Origin: DATFVA01 sp963839165
GTDB lineage: Bacteria; Bacteroidota; Ignavibacteria; Ignavibacteriales; Ignavibacteriaceae
Direction: 5' to 3'
Assembly (NCBI GenBank): GCA_963839165.1
Contig: CAWIUG010000049.1
Span: forward strand, 62,001 to 126,000
DNA length: 64,000 nucleotides
Below the pieces are notes generated by a model. It was not told the DNA's origin. It saw only the letters and a program-made list of their open reading frames with translations, and did not search any database. This document shows, piece by piece, positions 7,718 to 16,517 of this stretch. How positions within the stretch are numbered: the stretch's first letter is position 1; each line of letters opens with the position of its first letter. A program made the position numbers and the translations under genes.

Positions 7718-10518
7718 CCGAAGAAAAACTGGTAAAATAGTCCCGGCTGAAAAGTTGAAAGATTATCCTCGATCTTTTTTCCCATATCATAACGTAAGAC
7801 TATCACTCCAAACAGGTTCATCCTGAAACCGAAACCGACACTCCCAAGGGTTTGATCATAAACTTTATCCCAGGCACTTCCGAAATCGGAGAAGATTGCA
7901 CCTCTGATACCCCAGAAACCAAGGTTCACAAATGGAAAACGAATGTTTATCTGGTCAATCAGAGGAAAGCGAAGTTCAAGAGATGATATCCACAATTTCT
8001 CACCGCGTATCGACCATCTGGGCCACCCTCTCAGGTCCCAGCTTCCTCCCATAAAATATCTCCTCGCTTCTTTACCTTCATTATAAAATATTGCTCCCCG
8101 GAAAGCCAGAGCTGTTGTGAATCCAATCCTGAAGTATTGTCTGTAATCGGCTATTGCCGTAAAGAAATTTACATTGCTGTACTTAACATCGCTGGTATAA
8201 CCAAGCAGCAGCCTTGCCCTGATTCCGTCGAGAGGTCCTGTAGGTCCCCATATTGAATTATCAGCAACATAGGAAATAGTGTTGCTCAATAGCAGGGCTT
8301 TCCTTTCTATAACTCCCTGTATCACTTCCTTATCGCTGCTCGCAAGGGAAACATCCGTTTCAATCCTCTGGAACTTTGAGAGCGGAAAATTCAAAAGGAA
8401 GAACCCTCCGAAGCTTCTTTCGTAGAAGTACTCATCAGACTCTCGGATATCGTATCTGTTCCCGCTGAAATGGAAGACCCCGAATCCATAATTTGTTCTC
8501 TTGCTTAGGTCAATCCGCTCCAGCATAACATTAAAGCTTTTAAGAAAATCGCTTTGGACACTGGCTGTATTATATATAAGAAAGAAATAATTGTCATCCC
8601 CGAAGAGATCGCTCAGCGATAGAATGGCTCCGCCTCTCGTTCCATAAACTGGATCTGTTGTTACATCGCTCTGGGCATAATCAAGTGTATATTCCTTTTC
8701 ATAATTGTATTTCTCTTTCTCGGCATAGGCTTTCAGTTTGGATTCAACCCATTTCCCGTCTGTTGAATCGAAGTTCATAACAATCCTGAAGGAGGAATCC
8801 GTTGGAATGCTGTCGATCTTATCGCGGTATAAATTGAACGAGAAATTCTCAAATCCTGAAAAAGTTATAGAGGTAGAATCAATATATCTTGGATGAAACG
8901 CACTTGTGATAAAATGTGTCACTTTCCAGACAGAATCGGAGAAAGAATTATGAACAAATTTCATCCTCCAGATGTTCTGTACTTTATCCATATCCGAGGT
9001 GAAGAGAAGGGTTCTCTTATCAGGAGAAAGTACAGGAGATGAATTGTTCCCCGGAAGGTAAGTTATATAATCAATACTATGTGTTTTAAGGTCATAAGAA
9101 AACAGGTTGTAATATCTTTCATACTCCCCCGCGGTTCTGTCTGATGAAAAAATAATCTGCGAATCAGTAATACCAAACACAGGGTCTCTCTCATCATAGT
9201 AATCATTCGTCAGCCTGGTAAGCTGGTTTGTCTTAATATCAAGAAGGAAAAGATCACTGAATCCTTTCTGGTCAATGGCCTGGAAAACTACTCTGCTGCC
9301 ATCTCCGGAAAATTTAGGGGAAGTAATATTAATAAGATTCTCGTTCTGGTAATTATCAATCACCTCTTCTTCAGGTATTGAATAGAAATGAATAGCATCC
9401 GTAGCCCCTGATTTAGTAACAAAGGCAACGATTCCGTCCTTCGAGATATCAATGGACGACTGGAAGAGGTGGAATGCCTCAAACTCGGCCGATTTCTCTC
9501 CTCTCAGAACCAGTTCAGGTTCAAGATCTGATTTCTTCTCCACATTTATCTTCATCCTGTAAAGGGAGGAATAACCGTCCCGGTTGGCGGGGAAATAAAG
9601 CCATGTATCACCGTTTATTTTATATGGAACGGGAGAAAAATTAAAACCGAAATGTGTAAGTTGAGTGGCAGAGTGCTGCAGAGGGGCTTTATCAGAAAGC
9701 AGGGGATAGTACTTCCGTTTGAGGTAGAAACTCCATTCTGAATCTATTTCTTCAATAGGTTTGCCAAGGGTGTACTCAAGAACTTTTGTGAAATCACTGT
9801 ACATCCAGATATTATTGATGAGCACCATTACTTTTTCGGGACCATATTTTTCCTCCACGAAGTGCAGGAAATTTTGTCCTTCTTTATACATCAGAAACGT
9901 TCCGTAGATGCTGTACATCTCCTCAAGGTTTACGAAATAATTGTTTATAACAGCATCACGCATAACCATTTCAGCCTGGGCATCTACATCGGCAGACATG
10001 TACTCCGCGAGCCCTTCTGTAAACCAGAGGGGGGGAAACCTTTCTGCGGGCAGCCTGTGGTCAGAAAGTATCAGCAGCACTTTGGTTGTCATAAATACAT
10101 GAACCAGTTCATGTCTTATTACGTGCTTAAAATCGTGGATCGAACCAGTGTACGGTATGACTACCCTTCCTTTTAAAAACTCAAAGAACCCCCCAACAGC
10201 ATCTGGTACAAGTCCCGGCGTTGTATTAGTCTGTTGAAAATGAAGCGAAGTATTATAGAAAATAAGCGGGATGGGTCTGGTTATTAGGTTATCAAACTTA
10301 ACCTTCAGTTCGGCATAGGCATCCTCAGCGTATGAGGCTCCTATCTCGGCGATTTCTTCAAACTCACCGTAGTAATAAATATTGAAATGTTCGGTGCGAA
10401 GAACCTTCCATTCAAAACTTTCATACTGCACCTTATTTCTGCCGAAATAATAAAGCTGTGCATCGGCAGTGCAGTAAATCATTAAAATTATAAAAAAGAG
10501 AAGTTTAAGGAATTTCAC
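7705..10518 (-). CDS. Outer-membrane protein: gluzincin-type peptidase + TolB-like propeller + D15-like beta-barrel
   Basis: A 937-residue multidomain protein. A signal peptide (about 1-20) is followed by a peptidase-MA-like domain with the zinc motif HELVH (136-140) and a downstream WFTEGLAEY that supplies the third ligand (Glu about 168-172). Residues roughly 280-560 hold TolB/WD40-like blades with recurring FSGDGSRVVF, IIFSSDRTAG and LLFTSD patterns. The C-terminal third resembles the bacterial surface antigen/Omp85 barrel (GGSWDLRGWPRWSIRGEKLW, FSDFGSAWDKV) and ends in an aromatic residue (GWDF), a barrel insertion signal. All three parts in one chain suggest a membrane-anchored surface or periplasmic protease. 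It overlaps the BamB-like gene by 13 bases. Substrate unknown. Confidence 0.8.
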   Translation of the reverse strand: MKFLKLLFFIILMIYCTADAQLYYFGRNKVQYESFEWKVLRTEHFNIYYYGEFEEIAEIGASYAEDAYAELKVKFDNLITRPIPLIFYNTSLHFQQTNTTPGLVPDAVGGFFEFLKGRVVIPYTGSIHDFKHVIRHELVHVFMTTKVLLILSDHRLPAERFPPLWFTEGLAEYMSADVDAQAEMVMRDAVINNYFVNLEEMYSIYGTFLMYKEGQNFLHFVEEKYGPEKVMVLINNIWMYSDFTKVLEYTLGKPIEEIDSEWSFYLKRKYYPLLSDKAPLQHSATQLTHFGFNFSPVPYKINGDTWLYFPANRDGYSSLYRMKINVEKKSDLEPELVLRGEKSAEFEAFHLFQSSIDISKDGIVAFVTKSGATDAIHFYSIPEEEVIDNYQNENLINITSPKFSGDGSRVVFQAIDQKGFSDLFLLDIKTNQLTRLTNDYYDERDPVFGITDSQIIFSSDRTAGEYERYYNLFSYDLKTHSIDYITYLPGNNSSPVLSPDKRTLLFTSDMDKVQNIWRMKFVHNSFSDSVWKVTHFITSAFHPRYIDSTSITFSGFENFSFNLYRDKIDSIPTDSSFRIVMNFDSTDGKWVESKLKAYAEKEKYNYEKEYTLDYAQSDVTTDPVYGTRGGAILSLSDLFGDDNYFFLIYNTASVQSDFLKSFNVMLERIDLSKRTNYGFGVFHFSGNRYDIRESDEYFYERSFGGFFLLNFPLSKFQRIETDVSLASSDKEVIQGVIERKALLLSNTISYVADNSIWGPTGPLDGIRARLLLGYTSDVKYSNVNFFTAIADYRQYFRIGFTTALAFRGAIFYNEGKEARRYFMGGSWDLRGWPRWSIRGEKLWISSLELRFPLIDQINIRFPFVNLGFWGIRGAIFSDFGSAWDKVYDQTLGSVGFGFRMNLFGVIVLRYDMGKKIEDNLSTFQPGLFYQFFFGWDF

Positions 10519-10578
10519 AGGCTTATTTATTTTTGTTCAGAAATCCCTTCATCACTAATAAAATTCTGAAGGATTTTA

Positions 10579-11613
10579 TTAAGATAATCTTTCTTTTAGA
10601 GTAAGGATGTTATCTATCTCAGAGGGGTCATATCCTCTGAGCACAGCGGTATAATAAGTTATCCAATCGAACAAATAAATCAAATCCAATAATCGTACCT
10701 TGAAATCAGCCTCTTCGCTCTCAATATTCATAAACTCCAGACCCTTCTTCACTGCCAGTTCGGTAGTGATCTCAAACCTTTTTTTAACCTGGGGATGATA
10801 TGATTCGTCAAGGATATTAATGAGTTTTGCATTAAACTGGTTTGGATTAAAGCTTTCCCATCCGATAATTTCATTATGATTAAGTTCCGGGATAACATTA
10901 TGAAAAGCGTGAAGTTTGGAATTTTCATTCAGCTGACACTTGAACCTGTAACCTGCTGCTGATGTCAGATCAGCGGCCGAATACAAAACGGGTATATAGC
11001 CAAGAAGCTGTTCAGCACAATTTAATGCGATATTATTTTCAGTTGAATATTCTTTCCCTTTCTCCTTCCAGAGATCCCTTATTTTCTCAACAATCGTATC
11101 CTGCGGAGGAACTAACCCGAGCTGAACAAAAATCTTTAAGAGCGAGAAAAAACTGGAACCAAGTGAATACCTTGGCTGGAAACCGGGAGTCATTTTTACG
11201 AGAGGAATTCCTTTTTTCTGTGCGATCTCCGCAACTTTTCCTCCTGTTGATAAACAGACCATTGGGCAATTCTTTTTAATTCCCTCTTCAAGTACTGAAA
11301 TTGTCTCCTCGGTGTTGCCTGAATAAGATGAGATAACCAGAAGCGTATTACTGTCGGCATACCCCGGTAGAGTGTAATTCCTGTTTACAAAATATGGCAG
11401 GTTCAATTCATCCTTAAGAAAATTCCCTATAAGATCTCCGCTGATCGCTGAACCACCAAGTCCTGAAACTATTATGTTCCTGAATTTTTTGTTCTTTAGT
11501 TTTTCAGTATCAAACTCACTGCTCCATGCGGAATCTACCTGGGTATAGGTTTCTACCAGGACATTGAACTGGTTTCTGGAATCGTATTTAGCAACAAAAT
11601 CTGTCAAATTCAT
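10579..11613 (-). CDS. Bifunctional phosphoglucose/phosphomannose isomerase
   Basis: A 344-residue SIS-domain isomerase of the PGI/PMI family known from archaea and many FCB bacteria. It interconverts glucose-6-P, fructose-6-P and mannose-6-P. The first SIS domain shows VSGLGGSAISGDL and the phosphate-binding SSYSGNTEET motif. The second half has ELNHNEIIGW, whose His/Glu pair is characteristic of the PGI/PMI active site. It follows ptsI by 9 bases, so it is likely the last gene of the fni-ptsHI operon, linking a PTS phosphate relay to hexose phosphate metabolism. No other PGI is seen in the window. Confidence 0.88.
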   Translation of the reverse strand: MNLTDFVAKYDSRNQFNVLVETYTQVDSAWSSEFDTEKLKNKKFRNIIVSGLGGSAISGDLIGNFLKDELNLPYFVNRNYTLPGYADSNTLLVISSYSGNTEETISVLEEGIKKNCPMVCLSTGGKVAEIAQKKGIPLVKMTPGFQPRYSLGSSFFSLLKIFVQLGLVPPQDTIVEKIRDLWKEKGKEYSTENNIALNCAEQLLGYIPVLYSAADLTSAAGYRFKCQLNENSKLHAFHNVIPELNHNEIIGWESFNPNQFNAKLINILDESYHPQVKKRFEITTELAVKKGLEFMNIESEEADFKVRLLDLIYLFDWITYYTAVLRGYDPSEIDNILTLKERLS

Positions 11614-11622
11614 TTAAGTTCC

Positions 11623-13389
11623 CTAAATAATATTTCTTGTACGGGTGATTTGATTGTCTTTGAAGAATTTTTCAATCCTTGCCAGAACGTCTTCCTGGGT
11701 GACGTACGAAAGGCAGTCGCCTGCCAGCTTTTCGAGGTTTTCCATGGAGCAGCTGCGTATAATCCTTTTTGCGTAGGCTATCGTTGAAGGCGACATACTA
11801 AGTGATTCGAGTCCTAAACCCACAAGTAAAGGAATTGCGAGTGTATCGGCCGCCATTTCACCGCAGAGGCTGACGCTTTTGTGCGACTTCTTAGCCTCCT
11901 GAACTATGTGATGGATTGTTCTTACTACAGCTGGACTAAATTCCTGGAAAAGGTCAGCCACAAGATCATTGCCTCTGTCTACAGCCATAAGATACTGGAT
12001 AAGATCATTCGAACCAATACTAAGGAAATCAACTTCTTCCGCAAATTCTTTAGCCATTAACGCTGCAGTCGGGACCTCAACCATTATACCTATCTTCATA
12101 TCTTTATCATAAGGGATCTTATTTTTCTTCAGTTCATGCCTGCATTCCTCAATCAGAGCCTTCGACCGTCTTATTTCATTGATCGTAGAAACCATAGGCA
12201 GCATAACCTGGATATTTTTGTTTACGCTCGCCCTTAGAATAGCTTTTATCTGGGTTCTGAAGATTCCAAGGTTTTCCAGAAGCAGGCGGATACCTCTTAA
12301 ACCCAGGAAGGGATTCGGTTCTATGTAATCGAGCAGCTTAAATTTATCACCGCCGATATCGAAAACCCTGATCGTAAAAGTTTCAGGATAAATTCTGCTT
12401 GAAAGGTTAGTATAAATCCGGGTCTGTTCATCTTCAGAAGGAAACTCTCCAAGTTCTTCAAGGATCTGCTCAGTCCTGTAGAGTCCAATTCCCTCAGCGC
12501 CGCTCGTAACTACCAGATCAATCTCTCCGCTTACATCCACATTTGCCTGAAGCGTTATTTTCTTACCATCTGTTGTAACTGCAGGTTTATCTTTAAGCTC
12601 CTCAAGTTCCTTCTGCAGCTGTCTGAGTTTTTCCAGTTTCTGGTTAAAAAACTCAATCTGTTCTTCATTGGGATTGATAATAATATATCCATGAAAGCCG
12701 TCGACAATTATAGTATCATCATCACGGATATGCAGTGTAGCATTATGGGTACCCACAACGGCGGGAATATTCAATGATCTTGAAACAATCGCGGCATGTG
12801 AAGTTAATCCTCCATGGTCAGTAATAAATCCCTGCACATTACTCCTGCTCAGAAGGATTGTATCAGCGGGGGTCAGGGAGTCGCTTACAACCACAACGTC
12901 ATGTTTTATTCTTGACTGCCACCTCTTTTTTTGAAGATTTCTTATAATCCTGTTCTTTATATCTTCTATATCATGGGCGCGTTCCTTCATATAGGTCTCG
13001 TGTGATATCATCATTAGATCCTGGTATTTTGATATCTCGTCATCAACAATATATTCAGGTTGTCTTTTTTCATTCTCAATTCTTTTCTGGATGTTTTCAA
13101 TAAGCACAGGGTCATCAAGTATCATTATCTGGGCCTCGAAAATAGCGGCTCTTTCATCGCCCATTTTTTCCCGTGCTATGCTGAGTATTTTATTCAGTTC
13201 CTTCCTCGACTTGTTCAGAGCTTCTTCAAGATTTCTGTATGCTTCATCGATATCGGTAATTTCTCCCCTGTTGATATCTATCTTTTCCTTCATGAAAAGA
13301 TAAGCCTTGCCGATAACAATTCCCGGAGCGGCAGCTATTCCCGAGATTTTATTTTCTGCATCAAGAAATATTTGTCTGAATGATTTCAA
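11623..13389 (-). CDS. ptsI: PTS enzyme I (phosphoenolpyruvate-protein phosphotransferase)
   Basis: Cytoplasmic enzyme I, which transfers phosphate from PEP to HPr. The 588 residues carry the N-terminal HPr-binding domain, the phosphohistidine motif GGLTSHAAIVSRS (His198) and the C-terminal PEP-binding TIM barrel with FDIGGDK, GLRGIRLLL, IGIMVEVPTAAL, SIGSNDLIQYLMAVDRGN and the catalytic cysteine in SLCGEMA. It has about 10-15 extra N-terminal residues compared with the compact enzymes. It overlaps ptsH by 4 bases. No EIIA, EIIB or EIIC gene is visible in the window, so transport specificity is unknown and a regulatory role is possible. Confidence 0.95.
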   Translation of the reverse strand: MKSFRQIFLDAENKISGIAAAPGIVIGKAYLFMKEKIDINRGEITDIDEAYRNLEEALNKSRKELNKILSIAREKMGDERAAIFEAQIMILDDPVLIENIQKRIENEKRQPEYIVDDEISKYQDLMMISHETYMKERAHDIEDIKNRIIRNLQKKRWQSRIKHDVVVVSDSLTPADTILLSRSNVQGFITDHGGLTSHAAIVSRSLNIPAVVGTHNATLHIRDDDTIIVDGFHGYIIINPNEEQIEFFNQKLEKLRQLQKELEELKDKPAVTTDGKKITLQANVDVSGEIDLVVTSGAEGIGLYRTEQILEELGEFPSEDEQTRIYTNLSSRIYPETFTIRVFDIGGDKFKLLDYIEPNPFLGLRGIRLLLENLGIFRTQIKAILRASVNKNIQVMLPMVSTINEIRRSKALIEECRHELKKNKIPYDKDMKIGIMVEVPTAALMAKEFAEEVDFLSIGSNDLIQYLMAVDRGNDLVADLFQEFSPAVVRTIHHIVQEAKKSHKSVSLCGEMAADTLAIPLLVGLGLESLSMSPSTIAYAKRIIRSCSMENLEKLAGDCLSYVTQEDVLARIEKFFKDNQITRTRNII

Positions 13390-13652
13390 AGTTCGTCAAA
13401 TCCTCTGTTAAAATATTCCACTATCTCCTTTGCTGCCTGTTCTTCATCCTCACCATCGAAAGAAAGGATTACTTCTGAGCCCATTTCTGCGGCAAGAGTC
13501 ATTACTCCGATTATACTTTTTCCGTTTATATTCAGTCCATTCTTTGAAATGTAGAACTCACATTTATATTTCGAAGCCATTTTAACAATTGTTGCTGCAG
13601 GCCGGGTATGCATCCCTGCCTTATTTATAATTTTTACCGTTTTTTCGATCAT
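13386..13652 (-). CDS. ptsH: Phosphocarrier protein HPr
   Basis: An 88-residue HPr. The phosphorylatable His15 sits in GMHTRPAATIV. Ser46, in NGKSIIGVMTLA, is the site used by HPr kinase/phosphorylase in organisms that regulate HPr by serine phosphorylation. Both being intact suggests both PEP-dependent transfer and kinase control. The ATG overlaps the polyprenyl synthase stop by one base (TAATG) and its own stop overlaps ptsI by 4, so three genes are translationally coupled. Confidence 0.95.
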   Translation of the reverse strand: MIEKTVKIINKAGMHTRPAATIVKMASKYKCEFYISKNGLNINGKSIIGVMTLAAEMGSEVILSFDGEDEEQAAKEIVEYFNRGFDEL

Positions 13653-14647
13653 TACTTCATTCGTTTAATGAGTCTTTCAGCCAGCCATTTAAATATTTCA
13701 CGATCTTCGCTGTTTTTTAATACATTCAAAGACCGCAAAGCCCTGCCGGTATATTTTTTAATCTCTCCCCTTGCATCATCGATTACCCCAAGTTTCTCAT
13801 AAAGCTTTTTATATTCCTTCACTTTTTCAGGCCTTACTCCTTTTGCCCGGATGAGAGCCTTAAGCAGCTGCTTATCCTGCCCTTTTGCTTTTTCAAGAGC
13901 CTTAACCAGAAGATAAGTCTTTTTGCCTTCTATAAGATCGCCCCCTATCTTTTTTCCAAACTCAAGTTCATCGGCGGTAATATCGAGAAGATCATCCTGT
14001 ACCTGGAACGCGATTCCGATATTTCTTCCGAATGAGGATAATGCTTTGACGACTTCGGACGACCCGTTGCCAAGGCATCCTCCAAGAGTACAGCACATCT
14101 CAAGCATTGCTGCTGTTTTCTTCTGTATCATCCCGATGTATTCATTGAGTTCAAGAGCTTGACGTGTTTCGTATTCTTTATCAAGGCTCTGACCTTCACA
14201 AACCTGAACAAGTCCTCTGGTAAAATAAGCAAATATTTCCTTTGAATTCCCGTTACAGTCCTTGAGCAGGTTTTCATAAGCAACAGCAAGCAGACTATCA
14301 CCGGCCAATATTGCCGTATGATTATCATATTTAACATGCAGTGTAAGCCTGCCTCTTCTTTTCTCTGCGTTATCCATTATATCATCATGTACAAGAGTAA
14401 AGTTATGAAGCAGTTCAACTGCCGAAGCGGTGTAATAAGCATCTGAATACTTTCCTCCGGCTGCCTTTGCGGATAATAATACAAGCATCGGCCTGAGACG
14501 TTTACCGCCGCTCTCAATAATATAATAAGCCGGTGAATACAGGTTTCCGGGTTTCCGCCCCGACAAAGAGCGGTTCAGTATCTTTTCAACCTGTTTCTGT
14601 TCTCTTTCTAAGATTGCACTAAATTTTTGATTTACAACAGTACTCAA
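13652..14647 (-). CDS. trans-Polyprenyl diphosphate synthase
   Basis: All-trans isoprenyl diphosphate synthase that extends allylic diphosphates with IPP. It has 331 residues, with the GGKRLRP substrate-binding motif, the first aspartate-rich motif DDIMD (88-92) and the second QDDLLD. The first motif has the short DDxxD spacing rather than the DDxxxxD of bacterial FPP synthases, which favours a longer product such as GGPP or a menaquinone side chain; the exact length cannot be read off. It overlaps fni by 4 bases and ptsH by one base, making a direct IPP/DMAPP to polyprenyl module. Confidence 0.9.
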   Translation of the reverse strand: MSTVVNQKFSAILEREQKQVEKILNRSLSGRKPGNLYSPAYYIIESGGKRLRPMLVLLSAKAAGGKYSDAYYTASAVELLHNFTLVHDDIMDNAEKRRGRLTLHVKYDNHTAILAGDSLLAVAYENLLKDCNGNSKEIFAYFTRGLVQVCEGQSLDKEYETRQALELNEYIGMIQKKTAAMLEMCCTLGGCLGNGSSEVVKALSSFGRNIGIAFQVQDDLLDITADELEFGKKIGGDLIEGKKTYLLVKALEKAKGQDKQLLKALIRAKGVRPEKVKEYKKLYEKLGVIDDARGEIKKYTGRALRSLNVLKNSEDREIFKWLAERLIKRMK

Positions 14648-15690
14648 TGAAGAATTCCCCTCTCAATAATTTTATTTTTTCTTAATTCTTTAAGTGATGA
14701 CGAACCTGTTAGAAACATAATTTTCCTTACATAATCGAACCATTCTTTTACTAGTTTCTCTACACCTTCTGTATTTTCTTTATCCAGAGTCTGCAGAATT
14801 ATTCTTGCAGAGGCAATAAGATCCGATCCGAGAGCAAGGGCCTTGGCTGCCTCAACCGCACTATTTATTCCTCCTGAACCGATCAATGTAAAGTCGTATT
14901 TCTTTTTAAGCTTAGCGGTGGTTTTTATGCAGTATGAGGTCGGCAGTCCCCAGTCCCAGAATTCCTTCATCTCACCATCCTTGTTCCGTAGTATTTCAAC
15001 GCCTGCCCAGCTTGTGCCGCCCGCTCCGGCAACATCAATTCCTTTAATCCCGCAGTCCAGCAGTTTCTTCGCTGCTTTATCCGATATACCAGCACCTACC
15101 TCTTTAACAATTACGGGAACCTTAAGCTGCTTTGCCAGCTTCCCTAACTTCTTCAAAAGTCCCTTAAATTCCGGTTCGCCTCCGTGTTGTATTAATTCCT
15201 GCAGAGGATTGACATGCACCACCATAGCATCTGCCTCAACAAGGTCAATAAGAAAATTTAAGGAATCCATATTATCCGTCATTACAAGCTGAGCAGCGCC
15301 TATGTTACCAAGGATTGGAATTGAAGGTGCATTTTTCCTGATAATTTTATAGGTGGTGTGATAATCTTTGTTCTCAAGTGCCTGACGCTGGCTCCCTACG
15401 CCAAGAGGGATATTCAGGTTATTTGCAGCGACTGATAGCCTTGCGTTAATATTTTCTGCCTCTGCGGTACCTCCAGTCATACAGGAGATGAGGAAGGGGT
15501 AGGTTATTTCTTTCCCCAGAAACAGGGTATTGAAGTTTATCTGAGGTATCTCAACTTCAGTAATAGCGTAATGCAAAAAGTCATAGAACTCAAACCCGTT
15601 CGTCTTATTCATGAAAGCGACTTTATCTGTTAGCGACAGTTCTATGTGTTCTTTTTTTCTTTTGGATGTTGAATCCTGCTTATGGCTCAT
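14644..15690 (-). CDS. fni: Type 2 isopentenyl-diphosphate delta-isomerase
   Basis: FMN- and NADPH-dependent enzyme that interconverts IPP and DMAPP. The 348-residue TIM-barrel protein opens with RKKEHIELSL, a substrate-binding segment diagnostic of the type 2 enzyme. It then shows ISCMTGGTAEAENIN, LGVGSQRQAL, VHVNPLQELIQHGGE, VIVKEVGAGIS and GGTSWAGVE in the expected order. It is the promoter-proximal gene of the operon running down to the PGI/PMI. Its 5' side is a 247-base divergent region shared with the ferritin-like gene at 15938; nothing specific was recognised there beyond a likely pair of promoters. Confidence 0.95.
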   Translation of the reverse strand: MSHKQDSTSKRKKEHIELSLTDKVAFMNKTNGFEFYDFLHYAITEVEIPQINFNTLFLGKEITYPFLISCMTGGTAEAENINARLSVAANNLNIPLGVGSQRQALENKDYHTTYKIIRKNAPSIPILGNIGAAQLVMTDNMDSLNFLIDLVEADAMVVHVNPLQELIQHGGEPEFKGLLKKLGKLAKQLKVPVIVKEVGAGISDKAAKKLLDCGIKGIDVAGAGGTSWAGVEILRNKDGEMKEFWDWGLPTSYCIKTTAKLKKKYDFTLIGSGGINSAVEAAKALALGSDLIASARIILQTLDKENTEGVEKLVKEWFDYVRKIMFLTGSSSLKELRKNKIIERGILH

Positions 15691-15937
15691 CTGGAGATAT
15701 TTTACACTATTTTTTTAGGTGAGGCAAAATATTAAAAATTTGATAAAAATACCTGTTAATAAAATAAACGGCATTTTTCATAGTATGTTTATGAAAAATT
15801 CAATCGCTAAAAAATTCCTGCTGAAATTTGTCACACATTAAAAGATAAGTGAATTTTTCCATATAACTTGAATCGTCATTCTGGTATTTTAGTTCAGGCT
15901 TAGATAAAGCTATTACAAATAATGAAAGGAGATACGT

Positions 15938-16429
15938 ATGGCCGAGAAAAATTTGAGAAACCTGTTTATGGCTGAGCTCAAAGATATCTATGATGCAGAG
16001 AACCAGCTTGTAAAAGCTCTGCCTAAAATGGCTGAGCATGCCCATTCCGAGGATTTGAAAAATGCCTTTAGGGAACATCTTGAACAGACGAAGAATCACG
16101 TGAGAAGAGTTGAAGAAATCTTCAGCCAGATCGAGGAGAAAAAGGAGAGTAAGACTTGCGCTGGTATGCAAGGTATTGTGAATGAAGGGGAAGAAATAAT
16201 GAAAAAATTCTCAAAATCACCAGCCCTTGACGCTGCTCTTATTGCCGCAGCTCAGAAGGTTGAGCATTATGAGATAGCATCTTACGGCTCTTTAAGAGCT
16301 TATGCTGAACAATTGAAATTCGATGGAATTGCGGATAAACTGCAGTCGACCCTGGACGAAGAGAGTCAGGCAAATTCACTGTTAACAAGACTTGCTACAC
16401 AGGGTATCAATCAGTCAGCAAGAGCATAA
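15938..16429 (+). CDS. Ferritin-like DUF892 (YciF/YciE family) protein
   Basis: A 163-residue four-helix-bundle protein of the YciF/DUF892 family, which is stress-associated in enterobacteria. The hallmark LFMAELKDIYDAENQLVKAL is at the N-terminus, and conserved helices with KVEHYEIASYGSLRAYAE and TLDEESQAN supply the Glu/His residues that would line a di-iron-type centre. A strong AAAGGAGA ribosome-binding site lies at 15925-15932, and a rho-independent terminator directly follows the gene. It is therefore a stand-alone transcription unit. Exact function is not established for the family. Confidence 0.88.
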   Translation: MAEKNLRNLFMAELKDIYDAENQLVKALPKMAEHAHSEDLKNAFREHLEQTKNHVRRVEEIFSQIEEKKESKTCAGMQGIVNEGEEIMKKFSKSPALDAALIAAAQKVEHYEIASYGSLRAYAEQLKFDGIADKLQSTLDEESQANSLLTRLATQGINQSARA

Positions 16430-16455
16430 TTAACTATAGTCCTGTTGGGGATTGT

Positions 16456-16491
16456 AAGGCTGTTCCGGATTAACGGGACAGCCTTATTTTT
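16456..16491 (+). terminator. Rho-independent terminator after the DUF892 gene
   Basis: AAGGCTGT (16456-16463) pairs with ACAGCCTT (16478-16485), extended inward by CC/GG, and is followed by a T-rich tract (ATTTTT). It stands 26 bases after the stop codon. The convergent cytochrome gene ends at 16518 on the other strand. Confidence 0.8.
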
Positions 16492-16517
16492 GAACGCAGC
16501 TTTCCTCTTTCATAAAA

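Noticed and set aside
15800..16171. Open frame of 123 codons on the minus strand across the DUF892 gene
   Set aside because: It lies antisense to a gene with strong family match, ribosome-binding site and terminator; no protein features of its own.
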